Below the pieces are notes generated by a model. The model did no database searches, had not been told where the DNA came from, and saw only the letters and a list, made by a program, of their open reading frames with translations. A DNA stretch of 64,000 nt. Origin: Candidatus Defluviibacillus avedoerensis (GTDB taxonomy: Bacteria > Pseudomonadota > Gammaproteobacteria > Burkholderiales > Burkholderiaceae_C). Numbering within the stretch: position 1 is the stretch's first letter; each line of letters opens with the position of its first letter. Shown here piece after piece: positions 51,013 to 59,607 of this stretch. The position numbers and the translations under genes are program-made. The DNA is taken from the NCBI GenBank assembly GCA_016703665.1, contig JADJBS010000008.1:219005-283004 (forward strand). The letters run 5' to 3'.

Positions 51013-53265
51013 ATGCAAGCATTCGCCCGGCACTGGCAACGCATCGCGATCACCCTGATTCCGCTGCTTCTGGCCTTGATGCACGCCTTAGGCGTTGTGA
51101 ACATCGGTATTGTGTCCAGGCTGGATGACATTATTTACGATGCCCGCTTGCTTGCGACCATGCCAAGGACACTTGATGATCGCATTGTGATTGTTGACAT
51201 CGATGAAAAAAGCCTTGCCGAGGTTGGACGATGGCCATGGGGCCGAAACAAGATGGCAAAGCTGTTTGACAACCTGTTTGATCAGCACCAGATTGCCCTG
51301 ATTGGCATCGATGTGGTATTTGCCGAGCCTGACGAAAGCTCAGGCCTGAAGCAGCTTCAGGCACTGGCTGTGGATGAACTGAAGCACCAGCCTGGATTCA
51401 GTGAGCGTGTGACTGAATTGCAAACCACGCTGGACTATGACGCCTTGTTTGCCAAGTCGCTTGAAGGGCGTCCCATTGTGCTGGGCTATTACTTCACGGG
51501 CGACCGGGGAGGGCGAAAATCTGGCGTGCTGCCTGCGTCCGTAATGGACAGCAAGGCATTGATGGGGCGGCAGATCAATGCATCGCATTGGACTGGGTTT
51601 GGCTCCAACATTGATGCGCTTGCCAAAGCTGCTCCAAAGGCCGGGTTTTTCAATGTGTTGTCCAACCTGAATGACGGCATGGTGCGTACCTTGCCCATGC
51701 TGGCCGAATATGAAAAGCAATACTATGAGAGCCTAGCACTGGGCATGTTTCGCATGATGGCAGGCGATCCTGTCGTGAAGCCTGGGTTTCCGCAGGAGCG
51801 GATGGTTCCGCGCAGCTATGTGGGGTTAGACAGCCTTCAACTTGAGCGTGATGGACGCGTTCTATCTGTTCCTGTCACGGAAGGTGTTGCCACATTGATT
51901 CCGTTCAGAGGGCCTGGCGGACCACAAGGTGGGTCGTACACCTATGTGTCAGCCGCAGACGTGTTGAGTGGCGTAGTTCCCACAGGTCAACTCAAAGGCA
52001 AGATAGTGTTGTTGGGTACCACTGCTCCTGGCTTGCTGGATTTGCGAGTTACCCCTGTAGGAGAGGCCTATCCAGGAGTCGAGACCCATGCTAATGTCTT
52101 GTCTGGCATGTTGGATGGCAAAATACTGATCAAGCCGGACTATGGACTGGGTTATGAAGTTCTGGTACTGGTTGTTTCTGGCCTGTTGTTGGCATTTACG
52201 TTACCGCGCTTGTCGGCACCACGGGCCGTGATGCTGAGTGCGTTGGTCGTGTTATCAGTAGTGGGGCTGAACTTTTCTCTGTATTGGTCCTCAGGACTGG
52301 TATTGCCACTCGCGTCAGCCCTGCTCACCGCCATTGCGGCATTCGCCCTTAATATGAGCTACGGGTATTTTGTCGAGAGCCGCTCCAAGCGAGAACTCGC
52401 CCGCCTGTTCGGCACCTATGTCCCGCCGGAACTGGTCGACGAAATGGTCAAAGATCCTGAACGGTACAGCATGGCTGCAGCCAACAAGGAATTGACCGTT
52501 CTGTTTTGTGACATGCGCGGCTTTACCAAGATGTCAGAGAAGATGGAGCCCTTGCAGTTGCAGCAACTCTTGAACGATGTTTTCAGTCGGCTGACCAATG
52601 TGATCCGCTCCAACCGTGGCACGATTGACAAATACATGGGCGACTGTGTAATGGCTTTTTGGGGTGCTCCAGTTGGTCTTCCGAATCATGCCGAACTTGC
52701 CATTAAGTCAGCGCTGCGGATGGTCGAGGTTATCAAGGCAGTCAATGAAACCCATCTTGCCAAGGGTTTGCCTGAAATCGGTATTGGCATCGGTATTAAT
52801 ACCGGGATGATGTGTGTGGGCGACATGGGCTCACAAGAGAGGCAAGCCTACACGGTCATTGGCGATGCAGTTAATTTGGGCTCTAGATTGGAGGGGTTGT
52901 CCAAGACTTACGGTGTTGAGATTGTCGTGAGTGCCAGCACACGCAAACAGGTATCGGACTACGCTTGGCAAGAGTTGGACAAAGTTCGCGTCAAGGGTAA
53001 GCAGGAGGCAGTCAGTATCTATTCGCCATGGGGGCTTACCGTCCAGACCAGCCCGGAGCAGCAAGCAGAACTCAAAACTTGGGCACAATTCATCAAGGCG
53101 TACAGAGCGCAGGACTGGGAGCAATGCGACGTGCTTTTGTTAAATATTCAACGTTTGCACGATGGCAAATATCTATACCATTTGTATCAGGAGCGCCTGG
53201 GTAGCTTGCGTCGAGAGGTGCTAGAGCCGCAATGGGACGGCGCGACTAATTTCGAAACCAAGTAA
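51013..53265 (+). CDS. CHASE2-domain class III adenylate cyclase
   Basis: The 750-residue protein has one N-terminal membrane helix, an extracytoplasmic CHASE2 domain (about 30-370), three membrane helices (about 380-455) and a C-terminal cyclase domain (about 490-670). The two metal-binding aspartates are Asp500 (FCDMRGFT) and Asp544 (KYMGDCVMAF). YTVIGDAVNLGSR carries Thr614, the adenine-selecting position in class IIIb cyclases, so cAMP is the likely product. It resembles Pseudomonas CyaB in domain type but differs in sensor. It shares the CHASE2 module with the kinase 5' of it. Confidence 0.9.
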   Translation: MQAFARHWQRIAITLIPLLLALMHALGVVNIGIVSRLDDIIYDARLLATMPRTLDDRIVIVDIDEKSLAEVGRWPWGRNKMAKLFDNLFDQHQIALIGIDVVFAEPDESSGLKQLQALAVDELKHQPGFSERVTELQTTLDYDALFAKSLEGRPIVLGYYFTGDRGGRKSGVLPASVMDSKALMGRQINASHWTGFGSNIDALAKAAPKAGFFNVLSNLNDGMVRTLPMLAEYEKQYYESLALGMFRMMAGDPVVKPGFPQERMVPRSYVGLDSLQLERDGRVLSVPVTEGVATLIPFRGPGGPQGGSYTYVSAADVLSGVVPTGQLKGKIVLLGTTAPGLLDLRVTPVGEAYPGVETHANVLSGMLDGKILIKPDYGLGYEVLVLVVSGLLLAFTLPRLSAPRAVMLSALVVLSVVGLNFSLYWSSGLVLPLASALLTAIAAFALNMSYGYFVESRSKRELARLFGTYVPPELVDEMVKDPERYSMAAANKELTVLFCDMRGFTKMSEKMEPLQLQQLLNDVFSRLTNVIRSNRGTIDKYMGDCVMAFWGAPVGLPNHAELAIKSALRMVEVIKAVNETHLAKGLPEIGIGIGINTGMMCVGDMGSQERQAYTVIGDAVNLGSRLEGLSKTYGVEIVVSASTRKQVSDYAWQELDKVRVKGKQEAVSIYSPWGLTVQTSPEQQAELKTWAQFIKAYRAQDWEQCDVLLLNIQRLHDGKYLYHLYQERLGSLRREVLEPQWDGATNFETK

Positions 53266-53293
53266 GTCTTCATCAACCAGGGTGGTTTGAACT

Positions 53294-54085
53294 ATGAAAG
53301 TGCGCGTTCTAGGCTGCTCAGGGGCAATCGCCGCAGACTGCCGAACCACGTCCTTTTTGCTCGACAAAGATGTTCTGGTTGATGCAGGCACAGGGGTTGG
53401 CGATCTCACGTTGGAGCAGATGCGTACGATTGATCATGTGCTACTGACCCACTCCCATCTGGATCATGTTGCCGCGCTGCCCCTGATGGTGGATTCTGTG
53501 GCGTCTCGCCGTACAAGCCCCATTCAGGTATACGGCTTGCCCGGAACCCTGGAAGCACTGCGAGCCCATATTTTCAACAACATCATCTGGCCAGACTTCA
53601 CCCGCATTCCTTCGCCGCAGGCGCCATTTGTGCAGTTTCGTGAAATACGCGTTGGTCAGTTCTTGGGTTTGGGTGGCAAGCTGATTGAAGTGCTGCCAGC
53701 GATTCATACCGTGCCCGCATGTGGATTTTCTGTCTCACATGGCGGGGCATGCTGGGTATTTACGGGAGACACAGAACGCAACACCGCTTTCTGGGCGCGG
53801 CTTGACCAGCTCAATGTGGGCATGTTGGTGATAGAGACGGCATTCAGTAACCGTGAAAAAGACCTAGCCCAGCGTAGCTTGCATCTATCGCCAGAATCCT
53901 TGGCGTCCGAACTGGACAACATCAGCCCGAGCAAGCACTTTCCGATCTACATTACACATACCAAGCCTGCTGAAACGGATCAGATCATGGCTGAAATCCA
54001 GCGATTCGATGTCACTACTAACCGGGGACTGGACGCCCAGCACGACATTCGCTGGTTGCGTGCGGGGCAGGAGTTCGAGTTGTGA
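53294..54085 (+). CDS. Metallo-beta-lactamase-fold 3',5'-cyclic-nucleotide phosphodiesterase
   Basis: The 263-residue protein has the zinc motif THSHLDHV (His53, His55, Asp57, His58), VFTGDTERN and a late ITHTKPAE histidine, the layout of class II cAMP phosphodiesterases (CpdB/PDE1-like MBL group). The N-terminus MKVRVLGCSGAIA is typical. Placed 28 bp after the cyclase gene, it should hydrolyse the cyclase product. Its stop overlaps the start of the ATPase gene. RNase Z-like activity is an alternative but less likely here. Confidence 0.87.
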   Translation: MKVRVLGCSGAIAADCRTTSFLLDKDVLVDAGTGVGDLTLEQMRTIDHVLLTHSHLDHVAALPLMVDSVASRRTSPIQVYGLPGTLEALRAHIFNNIIWPDFTRIPSPQAPFVQFREIRVGQFLGLGGKLIEVLPAIHTVPACGFSVSHGGACWVFTGDTERNTAFWARLDQLNVGMLVIETAFSNREKDLAQRSLHLSPESLASELDNISPSKHFPIYITHTKPAETDQIMAEIQRFDVTTNRGLDAQHDIRWLRAGQEFEL

Positions 54086-56475
54086 TGTCAAATACCGTTG
54101 CTTGGCAGACAGGGCAAGTACCTGATCCCACCGTTGCGAAAAATGATGCTGCCTTTGAAGTGAATTTCTTTAGGCAATTGCAGCATGTCACCACACGCAT
54201 TCACGAAACGGATAATTTGGACCAGCTGATGCTGGAGGTCAGTGCCGACATCTGCGCATTGTTTAACGCTGACCGGATGACCTTGTATGCAGTCAATGAG
54301 GACCGGACGGCCATCATTTCTAAAATCAAGACGGGTCTTAACACCAGCAAAGAACTCAAGCTTCCCATCAGCGCCCAAAGCCTGGCGGGCTACTGCGCAT
54401 TCAGCAAAAGAATCCTGAACATTCCAGATGTTTATGATGACGAAGTGCTATTGCGCATCCATTCCACGCTGAACTTCCTGAAAGAAGTTGATAAACGGTC
54501 AGGCTACCGTACCAAGCAGATGCTGGTGGTGCCCATCGTCAGCGGCATGGACCTTTACGGTGTGCTCCAACTCATCAACACCAGGGATGATCAACCCTTT
54601 GGAGACCTTGATCTCGACGGCGCAGCCCAGTTATGTAAAACATTGGCCACGGCAATCCGTCAACGAGTCCTGAAGGCTTCCGAAGAGCAACGCCGAAAGG
54701 CTACGCGTTACGATGGCTTGGTCAGCACCGGGGTACTGACATCGGATCAGCTTGCTGATTGCGAGAAACAAGCGCGCGCTGAAGGCGTGAATGTTGAGCA
54801 AATCCTTGTTTCTCGCCACAGCGTCACGCTGGCCCAAATTGGCCTTTCGCTTGCCCGTTTTTTTGGCACTGCCTACGAGCCAGCTCAGGCTACACGGATC
54901 AAGATTGATGCGTTGCACGGCAAGCTAAAGCGCGATTTCATCGAACAGCAACTGTGGTTGCCGCTGGAGGAAACATCTGACGGCTTGGTCATCATGTGCA
55001 TTGACCCCGAGGCTGTGAGGGCTTCCAGGGTTGCAGCGCAGATCTATCCGCGCATTGCCAAATACGTTTACCGCGTGACCACGCGCGCAGAGTTTGACCA
55101 GACTTATGCCCAGTTATACGGGGTTGAAGCTGTCAGCGGAACCATAGATCAGATGCTGGCAGACCTCAGTCCAGCCGACGATGACACGAGTTCAGAGGAC
55201 GCACTGGAATCAGCCGCTGCAGACAACGAACTCGTCAAGTTTGTCAACAAAGTCATCCTGGATGCCTACGCTCAGCGTGCATCCGACATTCACATTGAGC
55301 CATTGCCGGGCAAAGAAAAAACCGGTATCCGGTTTCGGATTGATGGCAGTCTGGTGCCATATGTGGAAGTGCCTGCCCACTTCAGGCAGACCATGGTCAC
55401 CCGACTCAAGATCATGTGCGACTTGGATATTTCAGAACGCCGCAAGCCGCAAGACGGCAAAATCAAGTTCAAGAAATATGCCCCTCTCGATATTGAACTG
55501 CGCGTGGCCACCATCCCGTCAGCCGGTGGTGTTGAAGACGTGGTCATGCGTATCCTGGCTGCAGGTGAGCCTATCCCTCTCGAAAAACTCGGATTAACAC
55601 CGCACAACCGTGAACGTGTCGAGAAGACCGTCAGCAAACCTTATGGGCTGTTCTATGTTTGCGGTCCCACAGGTTCAGGTAAGACCACCACGCTGCACTC
55701 GATCCTGAAGTTTTTGAACACACCAGACACCAAAATCTGGACGGCAGAAGACCCGGTCGAAATTACCCAAAAAGGTTTGCGGCAGGTCCAGATCAACAAA
55801 AAAGCCGGGATTGACTTCGCTTTGGTTATGCGTGCCTTTTTGAGAGCCGACCCCGACATCATCATGGTGGGAGAATCGAGAGACAAAGAAACAGTCAGCA
55901 TGGGGGTGGAAGCGTCGCTGACCGGTCACCTGGTGTTCTCCACACTGCACACCAACTCGGCCCCCGAGTCCATCGTCCGCTTGCTTGACATGGGCATGGA
56001 TCCGTTCAATTTCGCCGATGCGTTGCTTGGTATTCTGGCCCAACGCTTGGCCAAGCGTTTGTGCGACTGCAAGCAAGCCTATGTGCCAGACGCAGCAGAA
56101 CTGAAGACTTTTGTAGCCGAATACTCAGACGAATTGCGTCACACTTCAGCTTGGCAGAAAGATCCTGCAGGCGAAGCCCAAAAACTGGTGGACAGTTGGA
56201 TCAGCGCCCATGGCAAGGATGGCCAAGCGATTTTATATCGGGCGGTGGGTTGCGAAAAATGCAACAAAACCGGCTATAAGGGGCGCGTCGGCCTGCATGA
56301 GCTGTTGGTGGCTGATGACAACGCCAAGAAATTGATTCAGGAGAGGTCCCGTGTGGCCGACTTGTTTGCTTCAGCCCTGGAGAGCGGCATGCGAACCCTG
56401 AAGATGGATGGCATGGAGAAAGTCATGATGGGCCTGACAGATTTGAAGCAAGTCCGCTCAGTTTGCATCAAATAG
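54085..56475 (+). CDS. GAF-domain-fused PilB/GspE-type secretion ATPase
   Basis: The 796-residue product starts at the ATG at 54085 (a GTG at 54082 is the alternative). A GAF domain (about 25-200) precedes an MshE/GspE N-terminal module (about 205-345) and the hexameric ATPase. Walker A GPTGSGKTT (Lys533) and Walker B Asp591 (DIIMVGESRD) are present. The zinc site is atypical: Cys660-x-Cys662 instead of CxxC, then CEKC at 723-726. It would power a type IV pilus or type II secretion-like system. No PilC or PilD lies nearby, so it is an orphan motor inside a signalling operon. GAF domains often bind cyclic nucleotides. Confidence 0.9.
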   Translation: MSNTVAWQTGQVPDPTVAKNDAAFEVNFFRQLQHVTTRIHETDNLDQLMLEVSADICALFNADRMTLYAVNEDRTAIISKIKTGLNTSKELKLPISAQSLAGYCAFSKRILNIPDVYDDEVLLRIHSTLNFLKEVDKRSGYRTKQMLVVPIVSGMDLYGVLQLINTRDDQPFGDLDLDGAAQLCKTLATAIRQRVLKASEEQRRKATRYDGLVSTGVLTSDQLADCEKQARAEGVNVEQILVSRHSVTLAQIGLSLARFFGTAYEPAQATRIKIDALHGKLKRDFIEQQLWLPLEETSDGLVIMCIDPEAVRASRVAAQIYPRIAKYVYRVTTRAEFDQTYAQLYGVEAVSGTIDQMLADLSPADDDTSSEDALESAAADNELVKFVNKVILDAYAQRASDIHIEPLPGKEKTGIRFRIDGSLVPYVEVPAHFRQTMVTRLKIMCDLDISERRKPQDGKIKFKKYAPLDIELRVATIPSAGGVEDVVMRILAAGEPIPLEKLGLTPHNRERVEKTVSKPYGLFYVCGPTGSGKTTTLHSILKFLNTPDTKIWTAEDPVEITQKGLRQVQINKKAGIDFALVMRAFLRADPDIIMVGESRDKETVSMGVEASLTGHLVFSTLHTNSAPESIVRLLDMGMDPFNFADALLGILAQRLAKRLCDCKQAYVPDAAELKTFVAEYSDELRHTSAWQKDPAGEAQKLVDSWISAHGKDGQAILYRAVGCEKCNKTGYKGRVGLHELLVADDNAKKLIQERSRVADLFASALESGMRTLKMDGMEKVMMGLTDLKQVRSVCIK

Positions 56476-56478
56476 GCG

Positions 56479-56532
56479 TGACAAAGATGTCTCTCTGACA
56501 AGCGTGTCAGAGTTTTGCTGACAAAAATGTCA
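56479..56532 (+). promoter_or_regulatory. Three TGACA-N4-TGTCA palindromes upstream of the pilin gene
   Basis: Three copies lie at 56479-56492 (last base T rather than A), 56496-56509 and 56519-56532. Centres are 17 and 23 bp apart. They start 4 bp after the ATPase stop and lie about 75-130 bp upstream of the sigma-54-like promoter. TGTC repeats are the known core of PilR sites in Pseudomonas pilA, so an NtrC-type activator, probably PilR, is the likely binder. Confidence 0.7.
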
Positions 56533-56605
56533 TTTAAAACTCTGTTTCTGTCTCGCTTGAGCAACGTGTATCCACAAATGTTTGGATAAACCAGCCATTC
56601 AGAGC

Positions 56606-56621
56606 TGGCACGGGTCTTGAT
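56606..56621 (+). promoter_or_regulatory. Sigma-54-type promoter of the pilin gene
   Basis: TGGCACGGGTCTTGAT matches the -24/-12 RpoN consensus with correct GG-N10 spacing. The -12 dinucleotide is GA instead of GC, so the match is good but not perfect. pilA genes are classically RpoN/PilR dependent. It lies 40 bp before the ATG. Confidence 0.7.
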
Positions 56622-56660
56622 AGATACAAGGTTCCTCAATCAACTTATTGGAGTGTCTAT

Positions 56661-57218
56661 ATGAAGCGTGCATTGCAAAAGGGTTTTACCCTGATCGAAT
56701 TGATGATCGTTGTGGCGATCATTGGTATTCTGGCTGCCATTGCGTTGCCTGCGTACCAAGACTACACCATCCGTAGCCGTGTCACGGAAGGCTTGAACTT
56801 GGCCGGTGCCGCCAAGCTGGCAATTACCGAAACTTTTGCTGCCCGCGGAGGGGTTGCATTGACGGGTTGCGCATCACCATGTTCGGTGAACCCGCCAGCC
56901 AATGATTTTGGCTATCGTTTCACACCAACCAAGTATGTGACTGGCATCTCCATTGCTAACATTGCAGCCGTTCCTGTCGCTGGTGATGGCCGCGTTGGTA
57001 TTATTTTCAATGCAGCTGTTGGCGTACCAGCTTTGGCTATTACGCTGACACCGGGATCAACGCTTAATCCTGCATTGAATACGCTTGCTTCCGCGATAAC
57101 GGCGGGTAACAACGTTGATTGGGCCTGTAACACGCGTGCTGCTGTAATCGCTGCCGGTGCAACTGCCAAGGTGGCATCTGATCTGCACAAGTACGTACCA
57201 GCAAACTGCCGCTTCTAA
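56661..57218 (+). CDS. Type IV major pilin (PilA-like)
   Basis: The 185-residue prepilin has a short leader MKRALQKG, cleavage before FTLIELMIVVAIIGILAAIALPAY, Glu5 of the mature pilin, and a C-terminal disulfide loop between the Cys in DWACNTRA and the final CRF. A central Cys pair (TGCASPCSV) may form a second bridge. Length and loop fit a major type IVa pilin. TATTGGAGTG precedes the ATG. Terminator and accessory genes follow. Confidence 0.93.
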   Translation: MKRALQKGFTLIELMIVVAIIGILAAIALPAYQDYTIRSRVTEGLNLAGAAKLAITETFAARGGVALTGCASPCSVNPPANDFGYRFTPTKYVTGISIANIAAVPVAGDGRVGIIFNAAVGVPALAITLTPGSTLNPALNTLASAITAGNNVDWACNTRAAVIAAGATAKVASDLHKYVPANCRF

Positions 57219-57272
57219 GCGTCTGCTGCACAGGTTTCTGATTCAGATAAGCGAAATTAGAAACCCTAAAGG

Positions 57273-57294
57273 AAGGCACTTCGGTGCCTTTTTT
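57273..57294 (+). terminator. Intrinsic terminator after the pilin gene
   Basis: AAGGCAC-TTCG-GTGCCTT followed by TTTT is a strong terminator with a stable UUCG tetraloop. It lies 55 bp after the pilin stop and 17 bp before the accessory gene, so most transcription would stop here and the pilin would be made in excess. Confidence 0.9.
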
Positions 57295-57310
57295 GCATTT
57301 GTGAGGCCCT

Positions 57311-58072
57311 ATGAAATCCGAAAGACTGAAATCTGCCGCACGAGTATCTTCTTTGCATCTGGGCTTGAGCGTTTTTGTCGCCGTACTGTCTGCTGTACTC
57401 GTATTTCTGATTTGGTTTCCAGGCGAGTTCCGGGAGATGGTTGGCGGGCGCGAGCTGTTCCTCTTGGTCATTGCGGTAGACGTGGTCTGTGGGCCACTTC
57501 TTACCTTGGTGCTTTTCAACCCCGAGAAATCCCGGCGCGAGCTGGCGCTGGACATGGGCATGGTTGGGTTGATGCAAATGGCGGCGCTTGTCTATGGTGT
57601 GTGGACGGTGTGGACGGTTCGTCCGTTGTACTTGGTCGCGGAAATTGATCGCTTCAAGGTGATCTCAGCGCATCAGGTTGACGAAACTTCACTCAAAAAC
57701 TTGCCTGACCACTTGCAGAGAAAACTGTGGAACGGCCCCCTCACCGTAGGCTTGCGTCCCCTCAATAAAGAAGAGCGTGAGACCGTGATGTTTGAATCGG
57801 TGCAAGGTGGGCGCGACTACGGCGAACGCCCAGAATACTTCGTCACCTACGATAGCGCGCAGGCCCTTCAAAACATGAAGCATGCCAAGAGCTTTGAGAA
57901 TTTCTTGCGGAAGTATCCTGATCAAGCAACACCGCTCAATGAGATCGTCGGTAAGTCTGGTACCAAGTTAGTTGATTTGAGGTACCTGCCCATCATTGCC
58001 CGGCAAGACTGGATCGCAGTTCTCAACCCATCGGGCCATGTGTTGGGGTATTTGAAAGGTGACGGTTTTTGA
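57311..58072 (+). CDS. TfpX/TfpZ-family type IV pilin accessory protein
   Basis: The 253-residue protein has two to three N-terminal membrane segments (about 15-100) and a soluble C-terminal domain. It matches the TfpX/TfpZ family, which lies next to pilin genes in Pseudomonas and betaproteobacteria and is needed for pilus assembly with certain pilins. The last codons overlap the glycan ligase start. The start ATG is 17 bp after the pilin terminator. Confidence 0.85.
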   Translation: MKSERLKSAARVSSLHLGLSVFVAVLSAVLVFLIWFPGEFREMVGGRELFLLVIAVDVVCGPLLTLVLFNPEKSRRELALDMGMVGLMQMAALVYGVWTVWTVRPLYLVAEIDRFKVISAHQVDETSLKNLPDHLQRKLWNGPLTVGLRPLNKEERETVMFESVQGGRDYGERPEYFVTYDSAQALQNMKHAKSFENFLRKYPDQATPLNEIVGKSGTKLVDLRYLPIIARQDWIAVLNPSGHVLGYLKGDGF

Positions 58073-59607
58073 CACAAGCTGTCTTAATGTGGGGTGTTGC
58101 GTTGCCGTGGTTGCTGACGTTTTCACTTGGGCCATCGCCATCTGTGATGCAAAGCTTGGTTTGTGGTGCTGCATTGGGTATTTTGGGTGTCCTTGGCCAA
58201 ATCAAGCCTGCTCCCAAGGCAAACCGCTTCCCAGCACATTGGATGGCGGTGGGCTGGTTGCTTGCGGCTGGCTTGAGCTGCATCATGGCACTTTTGCAAT
58301 ATTTTGATTTGACTGCTGGGCTACAGCCCTGGGTTAGCGCTTCCAGTGGAGAGGCGTTTGCCAATTTGCGACAAAGAAATCACTTTGCCGTGCTCTGTCT
58401 TGTCGGACTCGCGGCTTGGCGCTGGTTGAGCTTTAAAACTCCCGGTGGCTCCAAATGGTGGCCATTGCTGTCTGGCAGTTGGTTTCTTTTGATTGCAGGC
58501 AACGCCGCCTCACAGTCACGCACGGGGCTGCTAGGACTTTTACTCCTTGTGGCCATCTCAGCGCGGTGGAGGTTGTCTGCTCAGATGGGCAAGCCGTTAT
58601 TTACGTGGGCAACGCTGCCTGTTTATGCTGCAGCGTCCGTGTTGCTGCCCAGCCTGGCTGGTCGGTGGGGGGGAGACTGGGGCGCTTTGTCGCGACTAAG
58701 TGATGCAGAAGCCCAGTGCCAAAGCCGCGTGACGCTTTGGTCCAATGCCCTGGACCTGATCCAGCAAAAACCCTGGCTCGGTTGGGGTTGGGGTGAGCTC
58801 GACTATGCCCACTACGTGAACCTGTATACCGGCGAGCGCTTCTGTGCCATTTTGGACAATGCCCACAATTTGCCTCTGCACTTGGCAGTGGAGCTGGGAG
58901 TTCCCATGGCCGTGATTCTCTGTGGTGGAGTGGCTTATGCGATCTGGCGCCAGCGTCCTTGGGCCGAGATGGATGCCTCGCGGCAAATGGCATGGATGAT
59001 CCTGGCGGTCATTGGTTTGCACAGCATGCTGGAATACCCGCTCTGGTACGGGCCATTTCAGTTAACTGTATTACTTTGCCTCGCCTTGCTTTGGCCCAGG
59101 CAAGTCGGTGACGGTGTGCAAGTCACCCATAGAGGTTCATTAGAAAGGCCATTTAGGCATATTGGATATCAATTTTTCGCTCCGATATTCGGAGCATTCT
59201 TGTTCTATGTTGGGTGGGACTATCACCGCATCAGCCAGATTTACCTGTCGCCACAAAATCGCTCGGCGGCCTATGCCGAAAATACCTTGGCCAGAATTCA
59301 GAACTCATGGCTGTTTAAATCGCAAGTGCAGTTTGCCGAACTCGCCATCACACCACTCACCCAGGCCAATGCAGAACATCATCTGCAAACTGCTCAGGAT
59401 GTACTGCATTTCTCACCAGAACCAAGGGTGATTGAGCGCTTGCTTGACAGCGCCGTGGTGCTGCGCCGGGATGACTTGCTGGCGTTTCACATGCCGCGCT
59501 ACCGGGCGGCGTTTCCAGACAGCTACGCCGCATGGGCACAAAAAACTATACCGCCACAAAACTCCCCGACTTTCCCCCGTGCTTCTCAAGCAGTTTCACA
59601 TCCGTGA
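58069..59607 (+). CDS. Wzy/PglL-type O-antigen or pilin glycan ligase
   Basis: The 512-residue protein has about ten membrane segments and a C-terminal periplasmic part. The Wzy_C ligase loop lies around WLGWGWGELDYAHYV and LDNAHNLPLHLAVELGVP, with an active-site-like His. The C-terminal section fits PglL-type O-oligosaccharyltransferases. The start is TTG at 58069 (overlap with the previous stop) or ATG at 58087. Linked to the pilin, it probably glycosylates it. The pilin ends in Arg-Phe rather than Ser, so a TfpO-type C-terminal Ser site is absent. Confidence 0.82.
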   Translation: MTQAVLMWGVALPWLLTFSLGPSPSVMQSLVCGAALGILGVLGQIKPAPKANRFPAHWMAVGWLLAAGLSCIMALLQYFDLTAGLQPWVSASSGEAFANLRQRNHFAVLCLVGLAAWRWLSFKTPGGSKWWPLLSGSWFLLIAGNAASQSRTGLLGLLLLVAISARWRLSAQMGKPLFTWATLPVYAAASVLLPSLAGRWGGDWGALSRLSDAEAQCQSRVTLWSNALDLIQQKPWLGWGWGELDYAHYVNLYTGERFCAILDNAHNLPLHLAVELGVPMAVILCGGVAYAIWRQRPWAEMDASRQMAWMILAVIGLHSMLEYPLWYGPFQLTVLLCLALLWPRQVGDGVQVTHRGSLERPFRHIGYQFFAPIFGAFLFYVGWDYHRISQIYLSPQNRSAAYAENTLARIQNSWLFKSQVQFAELAITPLTQANAEHHLQTAQDVLHFSPEPRVIERLLDSAVVLRRDDLLAFHMPRYRAAFPDSYAAWAQKTIPPQNSPTFPRASQAVSHP

